Below are positions 12,704-25,217 of a stretch of DNA of 64,000 bases, in pieces (the first letter of the stretch is position 1; each line of letters starts with the position of its first letter). This DNA is from Clusia tigrina (lineage: Eukaryota > Arthropoda > Insecta > Diptera > Clusiidae): NCBI GenBank assembly GCA_920105625.2, contig CAKKTE020000559.1, positions 744,001-808,000 of the forward strand, in the 5' to 3' direction. A program made the translations under genes and the position numbers. Below the pieces are notes generated by a model, which saw nothing but the letters and a program-made list of their open reading frames with translations, searched no databases and was not told the DNA's origin.

Positions 12704-13994
12704 AGCTTAAATTGACAAGAGGCTCGAGTACTGTATTGTTACAAAATTTCAAGGTTTTATGACGCTCCAGTAAAAAGTTACAAGCATTTGTGTGTTTCAT
12801 ACTTTGATAGGTGTAGGACGTAAATTATAGAAGTTAGGGCCATTTGAAGTTCTATTAGTGTTTGATTTGGGACTCAAGGGTAGCATAGCTTTGAGCGATA
12901 GCTTAAATTGGCAAGAGGCTCGAGTACTTTATTTTTACAAAATTTCAGGGTTTTATGACGCTCCAGTAAAAAAATACAAGAATTTGTATGTTGCAAACTT
13001 TGGTAGGTGTAGGACGTACCGTATTGAAGTTAGGCCCATTTGAAGTTTTATCAGTGTTTGATTTGGGACTCAAGGGTAGCATAGCTTTGAGCGATAGCTT
13101 AAATTGACAAGAGGCTCGAGTACTTTATTGTTACATAATTTAAAGGTTTTATGACGCTCGAGTAAAAAGTTACAAGCATTTGTATGTTGCAAAGTTTGAT
13201 AAGTGTAGGACGTACCGTATAGAAGTTACGGCCATTCAAAGTTTTATCAGTGTTTGATTTGGGACTCAAGGGTAACATAGCTTTGACCGATAGTTTAAAT
13301 TGAGAAGAGGCTCGAGTACTTTATTGATACAAAATGTCAAGGTTTTATGACGCTCTAGCAAAAAGTTACAAGCATTTGTATGTTGCAAACTTTGATAGGT
13401 GTAAGACGTACCATATAGAAGTAAGGGCCATTTGAAGTTTTATCAATGTTTGAGTTGGGACTCAAGGGTAGCATAGCTTTGAGCGATAGCTTAAATTGAC
13501 AAGAGGCTAGAGTACTTTATTGTTACAAAATTTCAAGGTTTTATGACGCTCCGGTAAAAAGTTACAAGCATTTGTAGGTTGCAAACTTTGATAGGCGTAG
13601 GACGCACCGTATAGTAGTTAGGGCCATTTGAAGTTTTATCAGTGTTTGATTTGGGACTCAAGGGTAGCATAGCTTTGAGCGATAGCTTAAATTGACAAGA
13701 GGCTCTAGTACTCTATTGTTACAAAATTTCAAGGTTTTATGAGGCTCCAGTAAAACCTTACAAGCATTTGTATGTTGCAAACGTTGATAGGTGTAGGACG
13801 TACCGTATAGAAGTTACGGCCATTTGAAGTTTTATCAGTGTTTGATTTGGGACTCAAGGGTAGTATAGCTTTGAGCGATAGGTTAAATTGACAACAGGCT
13901 CGAGGTCTTTATTGTTACAAAATTTCAAGATTTTATAACGCTCCAGTAAAAAGTTACAAGCATTTGTATGTTACCACCTTTGATAGGTGTAGGA
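12704..13994. repeat. Pentamer echo and mixed monomers
   Basis: The trimer period breaks here. The next copies of its markers appear 980 bp (five monomers) on: GCAAAGTTTGATAAG at 13,189, TTGACCGATAG near 13,284, GGCTAGAGTAC near 13,505 and GTAGGTTGCAAAC at 13,574. It also holds the first GTAGGACGTAAATTATAG variant (near 12,820), which recurs near 14,580, 18,620 and 26,345. Only satellite is visible. Confidence 0.68.
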
Positions 13995-15169
13995 CGTACC
14001 GTATAGAAGTTAGGGCCATTTGAAGTTTAATCAGTGTTTGATTTGGGACTCAAGGGTAGCATAGCTTTGAGCGATAGCTTAAATTGACAAGAGGCTCGAG
14101 TACTTTATTGTTACAACATTTCAAGATTTTATGACGCTCCAGTAAAAAGTTACTAGCATTTGTATGTTGCAAATTTGATAGGTGTATAACGTACCGTATA
14201 GAAGTTAGGGCCATTTGAAATTTTAGCAGTGTTTGATTTGGGACTCAACGGTAGCATAGCTTTGTGCGATAGCTTAAATTGACAAGAGGCTCGAGTACTA
14301 TATTGTTACAAAATTTCAAGGTTTTATGACGCTCGAGTAAAAAGTTACAAGCATTTGTATGTTGCAAACTTTGATAGGTATAGGACGTGCCGTATAGAAG
14401 CTACGGCCATTTGAAGTTTTATCAGTGTTTGATTTGGGACTCAAGGGTAGCATAGCTTTGAGCAATAGCTTAAATTGAGAATGGGCTCGAGTACTTTATT
14501 GTTACAAAATTTCAAGGTTTTATGACGCTCCAGTAAAAAGTTACAAGCATTTGTGTGTTACATACTTTGATAGGTGTAGGACGTAAATTATAGAAGTTAG
14601 GGCCATTTGAAGTTTTATCAGTGTTTGATTTGGGACTCAAGGGTAGCATAGCTTTGAGCGATAGCTTAAATTGGCAAGAGGCTCGAGTACTTTATTGTTA
14701 CAAAATTTCAGGGTTTTATGACGCTCCAGTAAAAAAATACAAGCATTTGTATGTTGCAAACTTTGATAGGTGTAGGACGTACCGTATAGAAGTTAGGGGC
14801 ATTTGAAGTTTTATCGTTGTTTTATTTGGGACCTAAGGGTAGCATAGCATTGAGCGACAGCTTAAATTGACAAGTGGCTCGAGGTCTTTATTGTTACAAA
14901 ATTTCAAGGTTTTATGACGCTCCAGTAAAAAGATACAAGCATTTGTATGCTACATACTTTGATAGGTGTAGGACGTACCGTATAAAAGTTAGGGCCATTT
15001 GAAGTTTTATCAATGTTTGATTTGGGTCTCAAGGGTAGCATAGCTTTGAGCGATAGCTTAAATTGGCAAGAGGCTCGAGTACTTTATTGTTACAAAATTT
15101 CAAGGATTTATGACGCTCCAATAAAAAGTTACAAGCATTTGTATGTTGCAAACTTTGATAGGTTTAGGA
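13995..15169. repeat. Hexamer block, copy 1 (1,175 bp)
   Basis: Six monomers less one base. GAAGTTTAATCAG near 14,023, GTATAACGTACC near 14,184 and GACTCAACGGTAGC near 14,242 recur exactly 1,175 bp to the right. The repeated portion is only the first ~545 bp. The rest is followed in the second copy by a 10-bp deletion junction and a different neighbour. Confidence 0.7.
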
Positions 15170-15720
15170 CGTACCGTATAGAAGTTAGGGCCATTTGAAG
15201 TTTAATCAGTGTTTGATTTGGGACTCAAGGGTAGCATAGCTTTGAGCGATAGCTTAAATTGACAAGAGGCTCGAGTACTTTATTGTTACAACATTTCAAG
15301 ATTTTATGACGCTCCAGTAAAAAGTTACTAGCATTTGTATGTTGCAAATTTGATAGGTGTATAACGTACCGTATAGAAGTTAGGGCCATTTGAAATTTTA
15401 GCAGTGTTTGATTTGGGACTCAACGGTAGCATAGCTTTGTGCGATAGCTTAAATTGACAAGAGGCTCGAGTACTATATTGTTACAAAATTTCAAGGTTTT
15501 ATGACGCTCGAGTAAAAAGTTACAAGCATTTGTATGTTGCAAACTTTGATAGGTATAGGACGTGCCGTATAGAAGCTACGGCCATTTAAAGTTTTATCAG
15601 TGTTTGATTTGGGACTCAAGGGTAGCATAGCTTTGAGCAATAGCTTAAATTGAGAATGGGCTCGAGTACTTTATTGTTACAAAATTTCAAGGTTTTATGA
15701 CGCTCCAGTAAAAAGTTACA
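15170..15720. repeat. Hexamer block, partial copy 2
   Basis: Matches 13,995-14,545 at offset 1,175 and ends at 15,720/15,721, where ten bases of the AGTTACAAGCATTTGTATG element are missing (reads GTTACATGTTGCC). The last ~355 bp also lie inside the 40-monomer block that starts near 15,364, so the large duplication was cut out of sequence that already held this hexamer copy. Confidence 0.68.
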
Positions 15721-15726
15721 TGTTGC
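15716..15726 (+). repeat. 10-bp deletion inside a monomer (block A)
   Basis: The element AGTTACAAGCATTTGTATG is shortened to AGTTACATG at 15,720/15,721. It is repeated in block B at 23,449/23,450. Short direct repeats (ACA/GTA-rich) flank the loss. Confidence 0.8.
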
Positions 15727-17356
15727 CAACTTTGATAGGTGTAGGACGTACCGTATAGAAGTTAGGGACATTTGAAATTTTAGCAGTGTTTGATTTGGGA
15801 CTCAAGGGTAGCATAGCTTTGTGCGATAGCTTAAATTGACAAGAGGCTCGAGTACTGTATTGTTACAAAATTTCAAGGTTTTATGACGCTCCAGTAAAAA
15901 GTTACAAGCATTTGTATGTTACATACTTTGATAGGTGTAGGACGTACCTTATAGAAGTAATGGCCATTTGAAGTTTTATCAGTGTTTGATTTGGGACTCA
16001 AGGGTAGCATAGCTTTGAGCGATAGCTTAAATTGGCAAGAGGCTCGAGTACTTTCTTGTTACAAAATTTCAAGGTTTAATGACGCTCCAGTAAAAAAATA
16101 CAAGCATTTGTATGTTGCAAACTTGATAGGTGTAGGACTTACCTTATAGAAGTAATGGCCATTTGAAGTTTTATCAGTGTTTGATTTGGGACTCAAGGGT
16201 AGCATAGCTTTGAGCGATAGCTTAAATTGGCAAGAGGCTCGAGTACTTTATTGTTACAAAATTTCAAGGTTTAATGACGCTCCAGTAAAAAAATACAAGC
16301 ATTTGTATGTTGCAAACTTTGATAGGTGTAGGACGTACCGTATAGAAGTTAGGGCCATTTGAAGTTTTATCATTGTTTGATTTGGGACTCAAGGTTAGCA
16401 TAGCTTTGAGCGATAGCTTAAATTGACAAGAGGCTCGAGTACTTTATTGTTAGAAAATTTCAATGTTTTATGACGCTCCAGTAAAAAGTTACAAGCATTT
16501 GTATGCTACATACTTTGATAGGTGTAGGACGTACTGTATAGAAGTTAGGGCCATTTGAAGTTTTATCAGTGTTTGATTTGGGACTCAAGGGTAGCATAGC
16601 TTTGAGCGATAGCTTAAATTGGCAAGAGGCTCGAGTACTTTATTGTTACAAAATTTCAAGGTTTTATGACGCTCCAATAAAAAGTTACAAGCATTTGTAT
16701 GTTGCAAACTTTGATAGGTTTAGGACGTACCGTATAGAAGTTAGGGCCATTTGAAGTTTAATCAGTGTTTGATTTGGGACTCAAGGGTAGCAAAGGTTTG
16801 AGCAATAGCTTAAATTGACAAGAGGCTCGAGTACTTTATTGTTACAAAATTTCAAGGTTTTATGACGCTTCAGTAAAAAGTTACAAGCATTTGTATGTTG
16901 CAAACTTTGATAGGTGTAGGACGTACCGTATAGAAGTTAGGGCCATTTGAAGTTTTATCAGTGTTTGATTTGGGACTCAAGGGTAGCATAGCTTTGAGCG
17001 ATAGCTTAAATTGACAAGAGGCTCGAGTACTTTATTGTTACAAAATTTCAAGGTTTTATGACGCTCCAGTAAAAAGTTACAAGCATTTGTATGTTGCAAA
17101 CTTTGATAGGTGTAGGACGTACCGTATAGAAGTTAGGGCCATTTGAAGTTTTATCAGTGTTTGATTTGGGACTCAAGGGTAGCATAGCTTTGACCGATAG
17201 TTTAAATTGAGAAGAGTCTCGAGTACTTTATTGATACAAAATTTCAAGGTTTTATGACGCTCTAGCAAAAAGTTACAAGCATTTGTATGTTTGCAAACTT
17301 TGATAGGTGTAGGACGTACCGTATAGAAGTAAGGGCCATTTGAAGTTTTATCAATG

Positions 17357-17488
17357 TTTGAGTTGGGGCTCAAGGGTAGCATAGCTTTGACGCTCTAGCA
17401 AAAAGTTACAAGCATTTGTATGTTGCAAACTTTGATAGGTGTAGGACGTACCGTATAGAAGTAAGGGCCATTTGAAGTTTTATCAATG
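17357..17488 (+). repeat. 132-bp truncated monomer (block A)
   Basis: Sixty-four bases are missing at the join 17,390/17,391: AGCATAGCTTTGA runs directly into CGCTCTAGCAAAAAG. A GA dinucleotide before each breakpoint (TTTGA and TATGA) is a possible microhomology. The lost segment includes the XhoI/ScaI element. The monomer on its left carries an extra T (GTATGTTTGCAAAC). Confidence 0.9.
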
Positions 17489-20400
17489 TTTGAGTTGGGA
17501 CTCAAGGGTAGCTTAGCTTTGAGCGATAGCTTAAATTGACAAGAGGCTAGAGTACTTTATTGTTACAAAATTTCAAGGTATTATGACGCTCCGGTAAAAA
17601 GTTACAAGCATTTGTAGGTTGCAAACTTTGATAGGCGTAGGACGTACCGTATAGTAGTTAGGGCCATTTGAAGTTTTATCAGTGTTTGATTTGGGACTCA
17701 AGGGTAGCATAGCTTTGAGCGATAGCTTAAATTGACAAGAGGCTCGAGTACTTTATTGTTACAAAATTTCAAGATTTTATGACGCTCCAGTAAAAAGTTA
17801 CAAGCATTTGTAGGTTGCAAACTTTGATAGGTGTAGGACGTACCGTAGAGAAGTTAGGGCCATTTGAAGTTTTATCGGTGTTTGATTTGGGACTCAAGGG
17901 TAGTATAGCTTTGAGCGATAGCTTAAATTGACAAGAGGCTCGAGTACTTTATTGTTACAAAATTTCAAGGTTATATGACGCTCCAGTAAAAAGTTACAAG
18001 CATTTGTATGTTGCAAACTTTGATAGGTGTAGGACGTACCGTATAGAAGTTAAGGCCATTTGAAGTTTTATCAGTCCTTGATTTGAGACTCAAGGGCAGC
18101 ATAGCTTTGAGCTATAGCTTAAATTGACAAGAGACTCTAGTACTCTATTGTTACAAAATTTCAAGGTTTTATGACGCTCCAGTAAAACCTTACAAGCATT
18201 TGTATGTTTGCAAACGTTGATAGGTGTAGGACGTACCGTATAGAAGTTACGGCCAGTTTTATCAGTGTTTGATTTGGGACTCAAGGGTAGCATAGCTTTG
18301 AGCGATAGGTTAAATTGACAAGAGGCTCGAGGTCTTTATTGTTACAAAATTTCAAGATTTTGTAACGCTCCAGTAAAAAGTTACAAGCATTTGTATGTTG
18401 CCAACTTTGATAGGTGTAGGACGTACCGTATTGAAGTTAGGGCCATTTGAAGTTTTATAAGTGTTTGATTTGGGACTCAAGGTTAGCATAGCTTTGAGCG
18501 ATAGCTTAAATTGACAAGAGGCTCGAGTACTGTATTGTTACAAAATTTCAAGGTTTTATGACGCTCCAGTAAAAAGTTACAAGCATTTGTGTGTTACATA
18601 CTTTGATAGGTGTAGGACGTAAATTATAGAAGTTAGGGCCATTTGAAGTTTTATCAGTGTTTGATTTGGGACTCAAGGGTAGCATAGCTTTGAGCGATAG
18701 CTTAAATTGGCAAGAGGCTCGAGTACTTTATTGTTACAAAATTTCAGGGTTTTATGACGCTCCAGTAAAAAAATACAAGCATTTGTATGTTGCAAACTTT
18801 GATAGGTGTAGGACGTACCGTATAGAAGTTAGGGCCATTTGAAGTTTTATCAGTGTTTGATTTGCGACTCAAGGGTAGCATAGCTTTGAGCGACAGCTTA
18901 AATTGACAAGTGGCTCGAGGTCTTTATTGTTACAAAATTTCAAGGTTTTATGACACTCCAGTAAAAAGTTACAAGCATTTGTATGCTACATACTTTGATA
19001 GGTGTAGGACGTACCGTATAGAAGTTAGGGCCATTTGAAGTTTTATCAGTGTTTGATTTGGGACTCAAGGGTAGCATAGCTTTGAGCGATAGCTTAAATT
19101 GGCAAGAGGCTCGAGTACTTTATTGTTACAAAATTTCAAGGATTTATGACGCTCCAATAAAAAGTTACAAGCATTTGTATGTTGCAAACTTTGATAGGTT
19201 TAGGACGTACCGTATAGATGTTAGGGCCACTTGAAGTTTAATCAGTGTTTGATTTGGGACTCAAGGGTAGCATAGCTTTGAGCGATAGCTTAAATTGACG
19301 AGAGGCTCGAGTACTTTATTGTTACAAAATTTCAAGATTTTATGACGCTCCAGTAAAAAGTTACTAGCATTTGTATGTTGCAAATTTGATAGGTGTAGGA
19401 CGTACCGTATAGAAGTTAGGGCCATTTGAAATTTTAGCAGTGTTTGATTTGGGACTCAAGAGTAGCATAGCTTTGTGCGATAGCTTAAATTGACAAGAGG
19501 CTCGAGTACTATATTGTTACAAAATTTCAAGGTTTTATGACGCTCGAGTAAAAAGTTACAAGCATTTGTATGCTGCAAACTTTGATAGGTATAGGACGTG
19601 CCGTATAGAAGCTACGGCCATTTGAAGTTTTATCAGTGTTTGATTTTGGACTCAAGGGTAGCATAGCTTTGAGCAATAGCTTAAATTGACAAGAGGCTCG
19701 AGTACTGTATTGGTACAAAATTTCAAGGTATTATGACGCTCCAGTAAAAAGTTACAAGCATTTGTATGTTACATACTTTGATAGGTGTAGGACGTACCTT
19801 ATAGAAGTTAGGGCCATTTGAAGTTTTATCAGTGTTTGATTTGGGACTCAAGGGTAGCATAGCTTTGAGCGATAGCTTAAATTGGCAAGAGGCTCGAGTA
19901 CTTTATTGTTACAAAATTTCAAGGTTTTATGATGCTCCAGTAAAAAAATACAAGCATTTGTATGTTGCAAACTTTGATAGGTGTAGGACGTACCGTATAG
20001 AAGTTAGGGCCATTTGAAGTTTTATCATTGTTTGATTTGGGACCCAAGGGTAGCATAGCTTTGAGCGACAGCTTAAATTGACAAGAGGCTCGAGGTCTTC
20101 ATTGTTACAAAATTTCAAGGTTTTATGACGCTCCAGTAAAAAGTTACAAGCATTTGTTTGTTGCCAACTTTGATAGGTGTAGGACGTACAGTATAGAAGT
20201 AAGGGCCATTTGAAGTTTTATAAGTGTTTGATTTGGGAATCAAGGTTAGCATAGCTTTGAGCCATAGCTTAAATTGACAAGAGGCTCGAGTACTTTATTG
20301 TTAGAAAATTTCAATGTTTTATGATGCTCCAGTAAAAAGTTACAAGCATTTGTATGCTACATACTTTGATAGGTGTAGGACGTACCGTATAGAACTTAGG

Positions 20401-20814
20401 GCCACTTGAAGTTTTATCATTGTTCGATTTGGGACTCAAGGGTAGCATAGCTTTGAGCGATAGGTTAAATTGACAAGAGGCTCGAGGTCTTTATTGTTAC
20501 AAAATTTCAAGGTTTTATAACGCTCCAGTAAAAAGTTACAAGCATTTGTATGTTGCAAACTTTGATAGATGCAGGACGTACCGTATAGAAGTTAGGGCCA
20601 TTTGAAATTTTATCAGTGTTTGATTTGGGACTCAAGGGTATCATAGCTTTGAGCGATAGTTTAAATTGATAAGTGGCTCGAGTACTTTATTGTTACAAAA
20701 TTTCAAGGTTTTATGACGCTCCAGTAAAAAGTTACAAGCTTTTGTATGTTACATACTTTGATAGGTGTAGGACGTACCGTATAGAAGTTAGGGCCATTTG
20801 AAGTTTTATCAGTG

Positions 20815-20980
20815 TTTGATTTGGGACTCAAGGGTAGCAAAGCTTTGAGCGATAGCTTAAATTGACAAGAGGCTCGAGTACTTTATTGTTACAAAATTTC
20901 AATGTTTTTGTATGTTGCAAACTTTGATAGCTGTAGGACGTACCGTACAGAAGTTAGGGCCATTTGAAATTTTATCAGTG
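20815..20980 (+). repeat. 166-bp truncated monomer (block A)
   Basis: Thirty bases spanning roughly phases 94-124 are missing, so CAAGG...GCATTTGTATG becomes CAATGTTTTTGTATG. The monomer is linked to AGCAAAGCTTTG upstream and to GATAGCTGTAGG and CGTACAGAAG downstream. Loss of the AGTTACAAGC segment removes the left arm of the monomer's imperfect dyad. Confidence 0.9.
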
Positions 20981-22085
20981 TTTGATTTGGGACTCAAGCG
21001 TAGCATAGCTTTGAGCGATAGCTTAAATTGACAAGAGGCTCGAGTCCTTTTTTGTTACAAAATTTCAAGGTTTTATGACGCTCCAGTAAAAAGTTACAAG
21101 CATTTGTATGTTGCCAACTTTGATAGATGTAGGACGTACCGTATAGAAGTTAGGGCCATTTGAAGTTTTATCATTGTTCGATTTGGGACTCAAGGGTAGC
21201 ATAGCTTTGAGCGATAGGTTAAATTGACAAGAGGCTCGAGGTCTTTATTGTTACAAAATTTCAAGGCTTTATAACGCTCCAGTAAAAAGTTACAAGCATT
21301 TGTATGTTGCAAACTTTGATATGTGTAGGATGCACCGTATAGAAGTTAGGGCCATTTGAAATTTTATCAGTGTTTGATTTGGGACTCAAGGGTAGCATAG
21401 CCTTGATCGATAGCTTAAATTGACAAGAGGCTCGAGTACTTTATTGTTACAAAATTTCAAGGTTTTATGACGCTCCAATAAAAAGTTACAAGCATTTGTA
21501 TGTTGCAAACTTTGATAGGTTTAGGATGTACCGTATAGAAGTTTGGGCCATTTGAAGTTTTATCATTGTTCGATTTGGGACTCAAGGGTAGCATAGATTT
21601 GAGCGATACGTTAAATTGACAAGAGGCTCGAGGTCTTTATTGTTACAAAATTTCAAGGTTTTATAACGCTCCAGTAAAAAGTTACAAGCATTTGTATGTT
21701 GCAAACTTTGATAGCTGTAGGACGTACCGTATAGAAGTTAGGGCCATTTGAAATTTTATCAATGTTTGATTTGGGACTCAAGCGTAGCATAGCTTTGAGC
21801 GATAGCTTAAATTGATAAGAGGCTCGAGTACTTTATTGTTACAAAATTTCAAGGTTTTATGACGCTCCAGTAAAAAGTTACAAGCATTTGTATGTTGCCA
21901 ACTTTGATAGGTGTAGGACGTACCGTATAGAAGTTACGGCCATTTGAAGTTTTATAAGTGTTTGATTTGGGACTCAAGGTTAGCATAGCTTTGAGCGATA
22001 CCTTAAATTGAGAAGAGGCTCGAGTACTTTATTGTTACAAAATTTCAAGGTTTTATGACGCTCCAGTAAAAAGTTACAAGCATTT

Positions 22086-22098
22086 GTATGTTACATAC
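22086..22098 (+). repeat. Representative 13-bp perfect palindrome in TTACATAC monomers
   Basis: GTATGTTACATAC has six-base arms (GTATGT and ACATAC) around a single T. It exists only in monomers with TTACATAC at the variable site. Monomers with TTGCAAAC have the longer imperfect dyad instead, and TTGCCAAC or TTACCAAC monomers have weaker versions of either. Confidence 0.65.
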
Positions 22099-25085
22099 TT
22101 TGATAGGTGTAGGACGTACCGTATAGAAGTGAGGGCCATTTGAAGTTTTATCAGTGTTTGATTTGGGACTCAAGGGTAGCATAGCTTTGTGCGATAGCTT
22201 AAATTGACAAGAGGCTCGAGTACTTTATTGTTACAAAATTTCAAGATTTTGTGACGCTCCAGTAAAAAGTTACAAGCATTTGTATGTTGCAAATTTTATA
22301 GGTGTGGGACGTACCGTATAGAAGTTAGGGCCATTTGAAATTTTAGCAGTGTTTGATTTGGGACTCAAGGGTAGCATAGCTTTGTGCGATAGCTTAAATT
22401 GACAAGAGGCTCGAGTACTATATTGTTACAAAATTTCAAGGTTTTATGACGCTCGAGTAAAAAGTTACAAGCATTTATATGTTGCAAACTTTGATAGATG
22501 TAGGACGTACCGTATAGAAGTTACGGCCATTTGAAGTTTTATCAGTGTTTGAGTTGGGACTCAAGGGTAGCATAGCTTTGAGCGATAGCTTAAATTGAGA
22601 AGAGGCTCGAGTACTTTATTGTTACAAAATTTCAAGGTTTTATGACGCTAAAGTAAAAAGTTACAAGCATTTGTATGTTGCAAACTCTGATAGATGTAGG
22701 ACGTACCGTATAGAAGTTAGGGCAATTTGAAGTTTTATCATTGTTCGATGTGGGACTCAAGGGTAGCATAGCTTTGAGCGATAGGTTAAATTGACAAGAG
22801 ACTCAAGGTCTTTATTGTTACAAAATTTCAAGGTTTTATAACGCTCCAGTAAAAAGTTACAAGCATTTGTATGTTACATACTTTGATAGGTGTAGGACGT
22901 ACCGTATAGAAGTGAGGGCCATTTGAAGTTTTATCAGTGTTTGATTTGGGACTCAAGGTTAGCATAGCTTTGAGCGATAGCTTAAATTGAGAAGAGGCTC
23001 GAGTACTTTATTGTTACAAAATTTCAAGGTTTTATGACGCTCCAGTAAAAAGTTACAAGCATTTGTATGTTACATACTTTGATAGGTGTAGGACGTACCG
23101 TATAGAAGTTAGGGCCATTTGAAATTTTAGCAGTGTTTGATTTGGGACTCAACGGTAGCATAGCTTTGTGCGATAGCTTAAATTGACAAGAGGCTCGAGT
23201 ACTATATTGTTACAAAATTTCAAGGTTTTATGACGCTCGAGTAAAAAGTTACAAGCATTTGTATGTTGCAAACTTTGATAGGTATAGGACGTGCCGTATA
23301 GAAGCTACGGCCATTTAAAGTTTTATCAGTGTTTGATTTGGGACTCAAGGGTAGCATAGCTTTGAGCAATAGCTTAAATTGAGAATGGGCTCGAGTACTT
23401 TATTGTTACAAAATTTCAAGGTTTTATGACGCTCCAGTAAAAAGTTACATGTTGCCAACTTTGATAGGTGTAGGACGTACCGTATAGAAGTTAGGGACAT
23501 TTGAAATTTTAGCAGTGTTTGATTTGGGACTCAAGGGTAGCATAGCTTTGTGCGATAGCTTAAATTGACAAGAGGCTCGAGTACTGTATTGTTACAAAAT
23601 TTCAAGGTTTTATGACGCTCCAGTAAAAAGTTACAAGCATTTGTATGTTACATACTTTGATAGGTGTAGGACGTACCTTATAGAAGTAATGGCCATTTGA
23701 AGTTTTATCAGTGTTTGATTTGGGACTCAAGGGTAGCATAGCTTTGAGCGATAGCTTAAATTGGCAAGAGGCTCGAGTACTTTCTTGTTACAAAATTTCA
23801 AGGTTTAATGACGCTCCAGTAAAAAAATACAAGCATTTGTATGTTGCAAACTTGATAGGTGTAGGACTTACCTTATAGAAGTAATGGCCATTTGAAGTTT
23901 TATCAGTGTTTGATTTGGGACTCAAGGGTAGCATAGCTTTGAGCGATAGCTTAAATTGGCAAGAGGCTCGAGTACTTTATTGTTACAAAATTTCAAGGTT
24001 TAATGACGCTCCAGTAAAAAAATACAAGCATTTGTATGTTGCAAACTTTGATAGGTGTAGGACGTACCGTATAGAAGTTAGGGCCATTTGAAGTTTTATC
24101 ATTGTTTGATTTGGGACTCAAGGTTAGCATAGCTTTGAGCGATAGCTTAAATTGACAAGAGGCTCGAGTACTTTATTGTTAGAAAATTTCAATGTTTTAT
24201 GACGCTCCAGTAAAAAGTTACAAGCATTTGTATGCTACATACTTTGATAGGTGTAGGACGTACTGTATAGAAGTTAGGGCCATTTGAAGTTTTATCAGTG
24301 TTTGATTTGGGACTCAAGGGTAGCATAGCTTTGAGCGATAGCTTAAATTGGCAAGAGGCTCGAGTACTTTATTGTTACAAAATTTCAAGGTTTTATGACG
24401 CTCCAATAAAAAGTTACAAGCATTTGTATGTTGCAAACTTTGATAGGTTTAGGACGTACCGTATAGAAGTTAGGGCCATTTGAAGTTTAATCAGTGTTTG
24501 ATTTGGGACTCAAGGGTAGCAAAGGTTTGAGCAATAGCTTAAATTGACAAGAGGCTCGAGTACTTTATTGTTACAAAATTTCAAGGTTTTATGACGCTTC
24601 AGTAAAAAGTTACAAGCATTTGTATGTTGCAAACTTTGATAGGTGTAGGACGTACCGTATAGAAGTTAGGGCCATTTGAAGTTTTATCAGTGTTTGATTT
24701 GGGACTCAAGGGTAGCATAGCTTTGAGCGATAGCTTAAATTGACAAGAGGCTCGAGTACTTTATTGTTACAAAATTTCAAGGTTTTATGACGCTCCAGTA
24801 AAAAGTTACAAGCATTTGTATGTTGCAAACTTTGATAGGTGTAGGACGTACCGTATAGAAGTTAGGGCCATTTGAAGTTTTATCAGTGTTTGATTTGGGA
24901 CTCAAGGGTAGCATAGCTTTGACCGATAGTTTAAATTGAGAAGAGTCTCGAGTACTTTATTGATACAAAATTTCAAGGTTTTATGACGCTCTAGCAAAAA
25001 GTTACAAGCATTTGTATGTTTGCAAACTTTGATAGGTGTAGGACGTACCGTATAGAAGTAAGGGCCATTTGAAGTTTTATCAATG

Positions 25086-25217
25086 TTTGAGTTGGGGCTC
25101 AAGGGTAGCATAGCTTTGACGCTCTAGCAAAAAGTTACAAGCATTTGTATGTTGCAAACTTTGATAGGTGTAGGACGTACCGTATAGAAGTAAGGGCCAT
25201 TTGAAGTTTTATCAATG
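25086..25217 (+). repeat. 132-bp truncated monomer (block B)
   Basis: Exact counterpart of the block A 132-bp monomer at offset 7,729. Its presence in both copies dates the deletion before the 7.7-kb duplication. Confidence 0.9.

Larger units (their letters stand above)
15364..23092. repeat. 40-monomer block A, first copy of a 7,729-bp tandem duplication
   Basis: Every position here matches the position 7,729 bp to the right, apart from about 13 single-base differences that I noticed (~99.8% identity). The length accounts exactly: 40 x 196 = 7,840, less deletions of 64, 30, 10 and 6 bp and three single bases, plus two single-base insertions, gives 7,729. The left edge is set at the GTGTATAACG/GTGTAGGACG join at ~15,353-15,364. 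To the left the alignment slips to offset 7,728 and diverges. It contains many GGCAAGAGG monomers with the AGTAAAAAAATACAAGC variant. Confidence 0.92.
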
